From positions 1 through 25,296 of the forward strand of contig JABMQX010000413.1 of NCBI GenBank assembly GCA_013203085.1: a stretch of 25,296 nt of DNA. Direction: 5' to 3'. Made by a program: the position numbers and the translations under genes. The notes under the pieces were generated by a model that searched no databases, was not told the origin of the DNA, and worked only from the letters and a program-made list of their open reading frames with translations. This stretch comes from a bacterium. GTDB lineage: Bacteria; Auribacterota; JABMQX01. This document shows, in pieces, positions 7,203-14,986 of the stretch. How positions within the stretch are numbered: position 1 is the stretch's first letter; every line of letters starts with the position of its first letter.

Positions 7203-9260
7203 CTATCTTCTCCCGAGGAGGAGCCATCGGGCTACTTCGTCGTCCTCTACATCTCCTGCCTCAACCCGCAATCGCTTCGCCCTTCCTGATGCCTTGTAAG
7301 CGGCCAGAGCAAAATCGGTCTGGAATTTCCCTCGGGTATCGAACAAGAAGAGGCCTCGCGGCACACAAAGTCCGGCTGCAACTCGTCCTCCTCCGGCACG
7401 CAGTATCCCCGGAATTAAATAGTCCCCCGCCCAGGCAGAGCCGTCGTCGGAAAAACCGTTCACGTCTATCGCTGCCCGGCGCACCTGGGGAGCAAGAGCG
7501 TTCGCCAGGAGGCACCATATCCCCGCTGCGTCGAGTCCCACCAGATCAACCCCCCTGACATCATCACGGGAGTGAAGGTAGCCGATTGCGGTCAGTATGT
7601 CCTGCACACGAAGAGCCAGGTCTGTCCTATTGTAAGTCAGCCAGTGCTTCTCTGTCTTCTTTCGCTCACCGGTTTTCAACTCCCCCACCTGAAAGCAATC
7701 AATGGACATGACCGTTCTGCCCTTCTTCAGCAACCTCGTAACGAGAGGGGATAGAGGCTGTCCCATGGCCATGACCGCATTCTTGCCCTGCGGGTGGACT
7801 ATCAATGCCGCACGCTTCTTGCCGGAGCCGGAATCCGGGACAATAAGAGTCGCGGGAATCGCCTCGTGTTTTCCCTTTCTTCCCACCAGCAGTTTGGTGG
7901 TGGTGAATTCTTCGTGAGCCGCACTGGCAACTTCTTCGACGACGATATCTGCTTTTGCAGGAACCGCCGCGGACAACGTATGCTGAAGTCCCACCGACAT
8001 GGTTTTGCGAAATATCTTCAAGGCAGAAGCGTCGGTCGGCTTCAGGCGCTCGATCTGCCTCGTCGCCGATTCGATCAGATAGTTTTTCAACTGGTCGGGG
8101 TTGAGGGCATTGGGGGGACGGGGATGGGTTTCGGTGAACACTCGCAAGTCCTCGTCTTTCTCCACGGTAAACGCTTGTTCCTTCAGCTTCGCGGGGTCCG
8201 CGATTCCCAGCAGCCATTTTCCGAACCAGGCGTAAACAGCTTCCCGGGAATCCTTATTGTAGTTGTGCCCTGTGTCGAACTGCACACATCTGACTTTATC
8301 CTCCGCGCCGATAAGCTTGTAGATGCTCCGAATATCCGGATACTCAACGGTGGGGTTGTTTTTCGTCCAGTCCCCTGTGGCGGCCACGAGGATCAGCGGC
8401 CGGGGCGCCATCAGAGATGCGATCTCGACGTTGTAGGTCTCCAACCGCAAAAGGGGCGCGTTCTCACATTCACAGCCTCCCTGAAAATGGGCGGAGATCA
8501 TGCAGACGGGAGCTGCGACTTTGATTCTGTCGTCCACCGCCATGAGCGTAAATGTCTGGGTCCCCCCGCCGGATGCTCCCGTGCACCCTATCTGGTTGGC
8601 GTTCACGTCCGGTAAAGAGGAGATGAAATCTACAGCCCTTATGCTGTCCCAGAGGTGTAGTCCCATCAGGCTGGTTCCCCATAGCTCATCGTGGAAGGAA
8701 TGTTTGAGCTGGTTGGAGTCGGTGTACCCGACCATATCGTAGCTGAACACCACATAGCCCTGCCGGGCGAGGTTGATGCAGCGGCCCGGAACTGACCCTG
8801 CGCCGTCACTGTGCAGGCGACCTCGCCCCCAGTGTCCGTGAGGGCAAAGGACACCCGGGAAGGGACCCTTCTTGCCTAAGGGGCGATAAAGATTGCCTGT
8901 CACGAAGAACCGAGGATAGCTCTCAAAACAGACCTTCTCCACGGAGTATCCCTCGCGTTCGATCCGGCCAAAGATTCTGGGATTGAGTGGCGTCTTCTCC
9001 GGCGCCGGCCACAATCCCGTGCTGACGAGTATGTTATCCCGGACAGCGGCAGCCCTTCGCATCCACTCTTTTCGGGAGCGGAATTGAGCAAATGTTCGAG
9101 GCGTGCGCAGACCGAACTCCTCGCTTACGCGTGTGTCTCGCATACTCGCCGCGGAAATGGCGTGCGCTTCCCCCTCCGACGCAACGGAGCGACCAGCGGG
9201 TATCAGTGAGCACATTGCCAAAATGAACACAAGTGTAAGACCCAGTGCTGTCAATCGCAT
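7203..9260 (-). CDS. Secreted acetyl-xylan-esterase-like alpha/beta hydrolase, two domains
   Basis: A 685-residue exported hydrolase. Residues 1-27 form a signal peptide (charged start, hydrophobic core, SVA before SE). There is a Cys at 17, but the LAMC context is a poor lipobox. The first alpha/beta domain (about 100-350) has VLCPHGHWG as the oxyanion loop, GASGGG with nucleophile S230, D297 (ATGDWTK) and H332 (DTGHNYN), a complete triad. The second domain (about 430-685) repeats the fold, but its nucleophile elbow reads GLDAAG, with Asp where Ser is expected, so it is probably non-catalytic. ATG 9260 has GGAGGG about 8 bases upstream. The family resembles large acetyl-xylan or glucuronoyl-type esterases of Planctomycetota-like bacteria. 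It faces the sugar cassette tail to tail, and a shared role in polysaccharide use is possible but unproven. Confidence 0.85.
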   Translation of the reverse strand: MRLTALGLTLVFILAMCSLIPAGRSVASEGEAHAISAASMRDTRVSEEFGLRTPRTFAQFRSRKEWMRRAAAVRDNILVSTGLWPAPEKTPLNPRIFGRIEREGYSVEKVCFESYPRFFVTGNLYRPLGKKGPFPGVLCPHGHWGRGRLHSDGAGSVPGRCINLARQGYVVFSYDMVGYTDSNQLKHSFHDELWGTSLMGLHLWDSIRAVDFISSLPDVNANQIGCTGASGGGTQTFTLMAVDDRIKVAAPVCMISAHFQGGCECENAPLLRLETYNVEIASLMAPRPLILVAATGDWTKNNPTVEYPDIRSIYKLIGAEDKVRCVQFDTGHNYNKDSREAVYAWFGKWLLGIADPAKLKEQAFTVEKDEDLRVFTETHPRPPNALNPDQLKNYLIESATRQIERLKPTDASALKIFRKTMSVGLQHTLSAAVPAKADIVVEEVASAAHEEFTTTKLLVGRKGKHEAIPATLIVPDSGSGKKRAALIVHPQGKNAVMAMGQPLSPLVTRLLKKGRTVMSIDCFQVGELKTGERKKTEKHWLTYNRTDLALRVQDILTAIGYLHSRDDVRGVDLVGLDAAGIWCLLANALAPQVRRAAIDVNGFSDDGSAWAGDYLIPGILRAGGGRVAAGLCVPRGLFLFDTRGKFQTDFALAAYKASGRAKRLRVEAGDVEDDEVARWLLLGRR

Positions 9261-9364
9261 CTACCTGCCCTCCAAATAAAATCATTCCATCCGGGCGTTC
9301 CGAAGCCTCTCCCGCCAGCGAGCGGGCAAAACACAGCCCTGCCCGCGGTCTTCTTGAAAAAGCC

Positions 9365-10192
9365 TCATCCCGCCTTTCGTTGCCCGACCGTTCTCGCAAC
9401 CAGCCTAATAGCATCTTGCTTGCAGAGGCTGCGGCACACGCCGCACCCGTAACACTTTGTTTGGTCAATAAAGCACTTCCCCTCCAGCAGCGAAAACCCG
9501 ACCGCCCCGAACTGGCAGAGGCGAACGCACTCTCTGCAACCGACGCAGCGTTCCGCGTCGATTTCGGCCACGTACTCCGCCCGAAACATCACCGGGAGCT
9601 CCAGCCCGACGGTGCTTCGCATAGCCAGGCATTCCGCCCGGTCACAGTTACAGACCGCTCCAATAAAGGGCGTGCGAAAAGTCCACACGCTGTGAACGAG
9701 GCCTTTCCTGTCAAAGGCACGGACATAGTCCATCGCCTCCTCGCAGCTCAGGTTTTCGAACCGGGAGACATCCGGAGAACCGAAGAAGTCCATGTTCATC
9801 CCGTCGAACCAGTGGGGCGGGCCGATGCTGACTCCGAAACAATACCGCCCTTCCTTGTGTTTTGCCGCCCACCGGCATCCGCACGGCACTCTGACTATCG
9901 CGCTCGTCATCTCGAATATGCGTTCCACGTCCTCTAAGGGAACAACCTGACCGTAATGAACGGGCTTGAGCCGCCTGACCAAAAAGCGCTTGATCAACCC
10001 GGGAATCTCTTTGCCCTGAGCGAGGCGAGTTTCCAGACGGCTGATCTGCTTTTCGCCCTCACCGATTGTGCGAGACATGAATTCCCGGATGAACTTCCTC
10101 CTCCTGAGATCACTGACAAGGTCGAGGGAATAATTCTTGAGGTTGAGATACCACTTCTTTCCTTCGCCGTGTTTAATGCAGAATTCGCACAT
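9365..10192 (-). CDS. Ferredoxin-like protein with two [4Fe-4S] motifs, function unknown
   Basis: A 275-residue cytosolic protein. The C-terminus carries two classic CxxCxxCxxxC motifs (C216, C219, C222, C226 and C247, C250, C253, C257), so it should bind two [4Fe-4S] clusters as in bacterial ferredoxins. The other 210 residues hold further Cys: C2 and C5 (MCEFCIKHGEG), C104 and C106 (VPCGCRW), C118, and C181, C183, C188 (CNCDRAEC), enough for another metal site. I recognise the MCEFCxxHGEGKKWYL start as a conserved uncharacterised type but know no function. Start 10192 is chosen because GGGAGGA lies 6 bases before it. The frame stays open 63 codons further, but that part looks like leader DNA. 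It is divergent from a sensor-kinase gene, so the pair may form a redox-linked signalling unit. Confidence 0.8.
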   Translation of the reverse strand: MCEFCIKHGEGKKWYLNLKNYSLDLVSDLRRRKFIREFMSRTIGEGEKQISRLETRLAQGKEIPGLIKRFLVRRLKPVHYGQVVPLEDVERIFEMTSAIVRVPCGCRWAAKHKEGRYCFGVSIGPPHWFDGMNMDFFGSPDVSRFENLSCEEAMDYVRAFDRKGLVHSVWTFRTPFIGAVCNCDRAECLAMRSTVGLELPVMFRAEYVAEIDAERCVGCRECVRLCQFGAVGFSLLEGKCFIDQTKCYGCGVCRSLCKQDAIRLVARTVGQRKAG

Positions 10193-10198
10193 CCGTTT

Positions 10199-10205
10199 TC
10201 CTCCC
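10199..10205 (-). promoter_or_regulatory. Ribosome-binding site that sets the ferredoxin start
   Basis: On the minus strand this reads GGGAGGA, 6 bases before ATG 10192, and favours that start over the one 189 bases further upstream. In the same divergent gap, TATACT on the minus strand (10278-10283) could be a -10 element, but no convincing -35 accompanies it. Confidence 0.6.
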
Positions 10206-10464
10206 GGCTCACTTTCAGGAGCACCGAGTACCGCTTGGAAGCCGCTCCTCCCACCTTCCGTTTCGTAATCATAGGGCAGTATAAAATGCCCGGCAAGGAA
10301 AACTTGTGCGAGACGCTCCCGATCACCGGCAAGTACCATATTCCATCTCCACGGGATGTCAAAGAAGAGCAAGCTTGACAAAATGGCAAAAATGCGCAGA
10401 ATTGACTCGTTGTCTCATCGCAATGGGCAGTGCTGGGGGAGAGGGCTTCGTCAAAACAGCGATC

Positions 10465-11703
10465 ATGTCGGGAGCGGATCGCTCCACGTACCGGGTGCCC
10501 CATGTGAAAAAGAAAAGTACGGTTCTCGTCATTGATGATTATCCTTCCGCCAGAGATGCCGTCAGCTCTGCTCTCAAGGGCGACTTTGACTGTCTCTCCG
10601 CCGAGTCCGCCCAGGGTGGGCTTGAAATCCTCGTGAGGAACCCTGTTGATGCGGTCGTTTTGGATATTCAAATGCCTGAAATGGACGGCATCGAGGTTCT
10701 CAAGCGCATCAAGGAGATGGGGATCAACACGCAGGTCATCCTTCTAACCGGGCACGGCAGCCTCGAGACCGCCAAAGAGGCGGTTCGGTACGGCGCCTTC
10801 GACTACCTGATTAAACCTTTTGACATCTTCAACCTGAGAGAAGTCGTTGCCGGGGCCGTCGAAAAGAAACGCCTTCTCGAAAGGGAGGGGAAGGATGACA
10901 GGCTTGAAAAGGTTGCTCGCGCGCTGACGACGAAGTTGGCGGAAGCGAGCCGGTTAGCCCGGGTAAGCGAGCTATCCTCCGAGGCTCTCACGGAAATGAA
11001 GAATCCCCTCACCGCTATCCTCGGCTACACTCAGATGATCCTCAAGAAGATCAAAGACCGCCGAATCAGGTTTTTCGGGACCAAGCCGCTGCAGTACCTT
11101 TCCATCATCGAGGAGGAGGCGCTGAGATGCGTTGAGATCGCGTCGAGGCTGGCATCCGCGCCGGAAGAGGGCCGAGACCGGAGCGGTGCAACAGTCAACG
11201 AAATCCTTCTCAACGTTGTCGCCCTTCTTCGTCCTCAATGTTCCATGAGCAGCATTGACTTTGTCGTAGCTCCTTTGCAAGAAAAGGTCATTGTTGATCT
11301 TCATGCCGATGATCTTCACGCCGTGCTGATAAATCTCGTGCTGAATTCCATGGAAGCTATCGAGGGACCGGGCGAGATCAGCATGAAGGGCTACAAGACG
11401 ACCACGGACAGGCTTATGCTCAACATTGCCTCCCAGTCGGAGGAACAGTTCCTACAACATCTTCCGCACGATTCTCTGGTGGGAGTCGAAGTGTCCGACA
11501 CGGGGCGAGGGATAGACAAGCCGCACCTCGAGCGAATCTTCGAGCCTTTCTTCACCACCAAAACCGATACCGCCGGCGCAGGACTCGGCTTGTCTATCTG
11601 CAAAGAAAAGATCGAAGGGGGCGGCGGGCACATCGGAGTGGTGAGATCGAGGCCGGGACGAACCACCATGAGAATCCTGTTGCCCATCTCTTCGCGTGTG
11701 TGA
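10465..11703 (+). CDS. Receiver-histidine kinase hybrid lacking the phosphoacceptor His
   Basis: A soluble 412-residue hybrid. The N-terminal receiver domain (about 17-135) is complete: acidic pocket VLVIDD, phospho-Asp D67 (VVLDIQMPEMDG), T95 (LLTGHG) and K117 (YLIKPFD). A short helical linker leads to a HisKA-like dimerisation helix (about 165-200) and a HATPase domain with N-box LINLVLNSMEAIEG, G1 DTGRGI and G2 GAGLGLS, plus EPFFTTK. In the HisKA helix the conserved H-E-x-x-N-P-L reads T-E-M-K-N-P-L: Thr 176 (ACG at 10990-10992) replaces His. Kinase output through that site is therefore not expected, and it may act as an ATP-binding scaffold or phosphatase. Start is uncertain: ATG 10465 is used, but ATG 10423 and GTG 10504 are alternatives and none has a good ribosome site. 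It is divergent from the ferredoxin gene. Confidence 0.85.
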   Translation: MSGADRSTYRVPHVKKKSTVLVIDDYPSARDAVSSALKGDFDCLSAESAQGGLEILVRNPVDAVVLDIQMPEMDGIEVLKRIKEMGINTQVILLTGHGSLETAKEAVRYGAFDYLIKPFDIFNLREVVAGAVEKKRLLEREGKDDRLEKVARALTTKLAEASRLARVSELSSEALTEMKNPLTAILGYTQMILKKIKDRRIRFFGTKPLQYLSIIEEEALRCVEIASRLASAPEEGRDRSGATVNEILLNVVALLRPQCSMSSIDFVVAPLQEKVIVDLHADDLHAVLINLVLNSMEAIEGPGEISMKGYKTTTDRLMLNIASQSEEQFLQHLPHDSLVGVEVSDTGRGIDKPHLERIFEPFFTTKTDTAGAGLGLSICKEKIEGGGGHIGVVRSRPGRTTMRILLPISSRV

Positions 11704-11725
11704 CATTCCAGCCGGGCGAATGTCA
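11701..11725 (+). terminator. Perfect 8-bp hairpin at the kinase stop codon
   Basis: TGACATTC (11701-11708), whose first three bases are the kinase stop codon, pairs perfectly with GAATGTCA (11718-11725) around a 9-base loop. No T-run follows, so it may stabilise the 3' end or aid Rho-dependent termination rather than being an intrinsic terminator. A protein-binding dyad for the sirtuin gene 134 bp downstream is an alternative. Confidence 0.35.
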
Positions 11726-11858
11726 TGTCTGGGCAGTCGTGATTTCGCAGATTTGACCTAACATCCGACAGATCCGCCGAAAGGGCGAGCTGTCTTGGAC
11801 GGCAGAGTACACCTTCGGCTGGGAAGTTTCGACATGCAGAACGTTAAGGCAGACAAAG

Positions 11859-12584
11859 ATGGGACCCTTTGTCAACATCACACGCCGCACAAAGATTGTC
11901 GTGCTCACCGGCGCCGGCATCAGTGCTGAATCCGGTGTTCCCACGTTCCGCGACAAGGGAGGGATATGGGAAAAGTACGACCTGATGTCGGTGGCAACGC
12001 CTCAGGCGTTCGAGGGAGACCCGCAGTTGGTGTGGCGTTTCTACAATGAGAGAAGAAAGCAAGGGAAATCCGTCCAGCCAAATCCCGCCCATTACGCCCT
12101 CGCCCGGTTCGAGCGGCTGCTGCCGGAGGTGGACTTCGCTCTTATCACCCAGAACGTTGACCACCTACACAGAGAAGCTGGCAGCAAAAACGTCTATCAC
12201 ATGCACGGCGAACTGAGCAAAACTCGTTGCACCAGGTGCGAGAGAGTCGAGGAGAGGCTGGACGAGCTTCCCGACCTACCTCGCTGTTCGTGCGGCGGCT
12301 TGCTGCGGCCGCATATCGTATGGTTCGGGGAAATACCCTTCGGGACGGACAAGCTCTATCAGATGGTCGAAGAATGCGACCTGTTTCTGGTGGTTGGAAC
12401 GAGCGGGCTCGTGCATCCCGCCGCAGGGTTTGTCATCCATGGTAAAAGACACGGCGCGGTCACAGTCGGCGTCAACCTCACCCCACCGGAAAACCGCCTC
12501 TACCTTGACTATTTCTATGAGGGAAAGGCAGGAGAGATCCTTCCTAAACTCGTGAACCACTGGGTGAGCTGCCTGGATAGTTAG
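11859..12584 (+). CDS. cobB: Sir2-family NAD-dependent protein deacylase (CobB type)
   Basis: This removes acyl groups from lysines using NAD, giving nicotinamide and O-acyl-ADP-ribose. In 241 residues it has the NAD-binding GAGISAESGVPTFR (18-31), TQNVDHLH (97-104), catalytic H116 (MHGEL) and a zinc site of C124, C127, C143 and C145, followed by GGLLRPHIVWFGE and GTSGLVHPAA. Y62 and R65 (FYNERR) form the YxxR pair of class III sirtuins, which favours succinyl or malonyl as well as acetyl substrates, as in E. coli CobB. ATG 11859 has an AAGG about 11 bases upstream. The last 41 bp overlap the convergent radical SAM gene, so the two transcripts are antisense there. No acetyl-CoA synthetase or acetyltransferase lies nearby. 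Confidence 0.94.
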   Translation: MGPFVNITRRTKIVVLTGAGISAESGVPTFRDKGGIWEKYDLMSVATPQAFEGDPQLVWRFYNERRKQGKSVQPNPAHYALARFERLLPEVDFALITQNVDHLHREAGSKNVYHMHGELSKTRCTRCERVEERLDELPDLPRCSCGGLLRPHIVWFGEIPFGTDKLYQMVEECDLFLVVGTSGLVHPAAGFVIHGKRHGAVTVGVNLTPPENRLYLDYFYEGKAGEILPKLVNHWVSCLDS

Positions 12585-14142
12585 CGCCCGTTATGGGGCA
12601 ATGGTCCTTTCGAGCATCCGCGAAAAGGTCCCAGGGCAATATCTCTTCTTCGGGAATCCTTCGGCAGGCGAGCTCCTCGATGGCGCTCGGGGGCACAGCT
12701 CCCCTTTCCACCCACCTGCTCATAGACCTGTTGCCTCGGGAAAACGCCGCTTCCATCTGCGAGTGTCTTGCGCTTCCGGCGGAAAATGTTACTCCGGGCA
12801 TCCTGCGGAGTTCCTTTTGCAGGTAAGATATTGTCCTTCTGAGATAATCCGAAGGCCTCATACCAATTCTCTGATAGGGTGTTCGAGCTTTCGGCACGAA
12901 GGGAGAAAGACTGACCTTGACCCGAATGATGGAGGAAAGCTCCGCTACCCGCGAGATAATCTGCCCGACATCATCCTGCTCCTCACCCGGAAGCCCCACG
13001 ATGAAATAGACTTTCAATGATGGAATACCGGACTCCTTGACAATCCGCGCGCATTCAGTTAGCTCAACATTTGAAAGAGCTTTCCCCACGTTTCTTCTCA
13101 TCTTTTCCGAGCCGCCTTCGGGCGCGATGGTCAACGTTTTGACTCCCCCTCTGGAAAGGGCTTGCGCAAGCTCTGCACTTACTTTACCCGGACGGACGCT
13201 GGAGATAGAGATGTTCGCCCCTCGTTCTACGAGCCAGCCACATATTTCCTGGATGTGAGGATGTTCGCCAACAGCCGCCCCCAGCAGGCCCACCCGCTTC
13301 TCGCCCCGGAGTTTCCCTTCCACGGCTGCAATCACGCATTCTGCGGAGCGATACCTCGCTGGACCGTAAATTGACTTCACCCCACAGAATTTGCACGCTC
13401 GCGGGCAGCCCCGCGAAACCTCCACCAGAAGCCTCTGACCGAAAACGGTATTTGGCGTTAGGACTTCAGTCGTGGTGTCGAATTGTTCGATGTCCGGCGG
13501 CGGGTTTCTCCGGACGGGATATGGGGCATCTCCGATGACCTCGACTCCGCGAAGCCGCCCTCTCTCGTCAATATCGGTTTGATAAAAGCATGGAACGTAC
13601 ACGCCGTCTATTCGGGCCAGGTTTTCCTTGAGGGAGACCTTCCCCTTCGCTTTCCTCGCCGCCACTGTGGAGAGAATCGCGTCCAGAGCGGTCTCCCCCT
13701 CTCCGATGACCATCGCGTCCACGAAGTCTGCGATCGGTTCAGGGTTCAACATGACCGCTGCGCCCCCAGCCAGGATAAGAGGATGTCCGTCATCCCTTTC
13801 CTCACTCCGGGGCGGAATTTTTGCCCTGCGGAGCACTTCCAGAATGTTGGGGTAATCGAGCTCAAATGACACAGAAAAAGCCACGACGTCGGAACTCGAC
13901 AGCGTGCCACCCGACTCCAGCGTCACTGCCTCCTTTTCCTCGAGAAGGAAGCTTCGCTCGCAGCGCCCAAGGGGGTTTCTGTTGATGAGGCCATACACTG
14001 TCTGGAAGCCAAGATTGCTCATCCCCAGTCGGTAGGAGTTCGGATAAACGAGCGCCACCCTGACGTCGCCATACATTTTGGCAATCGTCCCTTTTTCGGA
14101 ACCGATCAATCGCCCTATCTCTTTTCTGGTGCTCGCTCGCAC
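12544..14142 (-). CDS. B12-binding-type radical SAM protein, uncharacterised
   Basis: A radical SAM enzyme of 532 residues. The N-terminal part (about 25-190) resembles the cobalamin-binding Rossmann domain of this class (VALVYPNSYRLGMSNLGFQT, LILAGGAAVMLNPEP, GEGE). The radical SAM core begins with CPRACKFC, with C246, C250 and C253 binding the cluster, followed by SIYGPARYRS and later VGLPGEEQDD. It looks like the uncharacterised TIGR03960-type family sometimes linked to reductive amino acid or RNA modification, and I cannot assign a reaction. I prefer GTG 14142 because AGGAGG lies 6 bases before it. A GTG at 14157, overlapping the recO stop, would put that site inside the gene. It is the last gene of the phoH operon, and its 3' end overlaps cobB by 41 bp. 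Confidence 0.87.
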   Translation of the reverse strand: MRASTRKEIGRLIGSEKGTIAKMYGDVRVALVYPNSYRLGMSNLGFQTVYGLINRNPLGRCERSFLLEEKEAVTLESGGTLSSSDVVAFSVSFELDYPNILEVLRRAKIPPRSEERDDGHPLILAGGAAVMLNPEPIADFVDAMVIGEGETALDAILSTVAARKAKGKVSLKENLARIDGVYVPCFYQTDIDERGRLRGVEVIGDAPYPVRRNPPPDIEQFDTTTEVLTPNTVFGQRLLVEVSRGCPRACKFCGVKSIYGPARYRSAECVIAAVEGKLRGEKRVGLLGAAVGEHPHIQEICGWLVERGANISISSVRPGKVSAELAQALSRGGVKTLTIAPEGGSEKMRRNVGKALSNVELTECARIVKESGIPSLKVYFIVGLPGEEQDDVGQIISRVAELSSIIRVKVSLSPFVPKARTPYQRIGMRPSDYLRRTISYLQKELRRMPGVTFSAGSARHSQMEAAFSRGNRSMSRWVERGAVPPSAIEELACRRIPEEEILPWDLFADARKDHCPITGANYPGSSPSGSRV

Positions 14143-14148
14143 CGCGTT

Positions 14149-14154
14149 CCTCCT
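14149..14154 (-). promoter_or_regulatory. Ribosome-binding site that sets the radical SAM start
   Basis: AGGAGG on the minus strand, 6 bases before GTG 14142. Its first base is the last base of the recO stop codon, so translation of the two genes is probably coupled. Confidence 0.65.
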
Positions 14155-14894
14155 CACCGCAGCAGTGAATTTACTACGCCTTCTGCGGGAAGCTCTCCCT
14201 CAATCGCGCTTCGCAGCATGGCGCTGATGACGGCAGTGATTTCCGCACGCTGTTCCTTCGAGAGCTTTATTCTTCCGGAGCGTTCAAACGAAGTCTCGGC
14301 CAGCCGTTTCAAAGCCAGCAGCGCCCCCCGCGACAAGCTCCACCTGTGACCTTTTCCACACGCCCCGCAAAGGAAAACTCCCGAGCCCTCGCCGTAGCTC
14401 ACACGTCCTTTTAAGGAAGAGGCACACTGACCGCAAACGGTCAGGCTGGGCAGTCTTCCGAAGTGGCGGAGAAGAGATAGTTGGAAAACTATCGGGATAT
14501 TTCCCGGATGTGAAAGACCCTGAATCGCCGATAATGACGCGGACAATAACTCAAAGACCGCCGGGTCGGCGTCCTCCTCCGGCTGGGTCCGGTCTATCAA
14601 AGACAGAAAGAACAGCCCGCGGGCTATCCTCGGCAACTGCTCCCTGAGCCCAAGATTCGAGTCGAGCAAATGTGCTTCTTTGAGAGTATGCAGACTTTTT
14701 CTGCCCTGAATGTAAACGATCTCCAACAACGACAGGGGCTCAAGTATTCCCAGAAAATCGCTTTTCTTTCTCTTGGCGCCCTTCGCCAGTGTGCGGACTT
14801 TGCCGTGGTCCCGAGTATAGATGGTGACGATCTTGCTGGTGTTGGAATAGTCTGTGCACTTCAGAACGATGCCAACTGTTCTATGGAATATCAA
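14154..14894 (-). CDS. recO: RecO, DNA repair and recombination mediator
   Basis: RecO helps load RecA onto SSB-coated gaps together with RecR. In 246 residues it has the N-terminal OB-fold (HRTVGIVLKCTDYSNTSKIVTIYT, with GKVRTLAKGAKRKKS) and a helical C-terminal part. That part has a zinc-finger-like site of C154, C157, C176 and C179, all four retained. The start is TTG 14894, with GGGAG about 9 bases upstream, and no better in-frame ATG precedes the conserved region. It lies 92 bp after the DUF502 gene and its stop abuts the ribosome site of the radical SAM gene. recO downstream of the phoH-ybeY-corC group is a common bacterial arrangement. Confidence 0.93.
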   Translation of the reverse strand: MIFHRTVGIVLKCTDYSNTSKIVTIYTRDHGKVRTLAKGAKRKKSDFLGILEPLSLLEIVYIQGRKSLHTLKEAHLLDSNLGLREQLPRIARGLFFLSLIDRTQPEEDADPAVFELLSASLSAIQGLSHPGNIPIVFQLSLLRHFGRLPSLTVCGQCASSLKGRVSYGEGSGVFLCGACGKGHRWSLSRGALLALKRLAETSFERSGRIKLSKEQRAEITAVISAMLRSAIEGELPAEGVVNSLLR

Positions 14895-14986
14895 AGCTCT
14901 GCTCCCGCAATCGTCGGGGCAAAAGAAACGGAAGCGGCGTGCGCTTCCTCATGCCAACGTCTCATCCAAGCCGCCGTCTGGCTCCC

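Noticed and set aside
7794..8615. Plus-strand open frame of 273 codons inside the esterase
   Set aside because: Antisense shadow of the hydrolase core, with no recognisable domain.
10193..10381. 63-residue N-terminal extension of the ferredoxin-like frame
   Set aside because: A good ribosome site precedes the internal ATG at 10192 and the family-like MCEFC start. The extension would consume the divergent control region.
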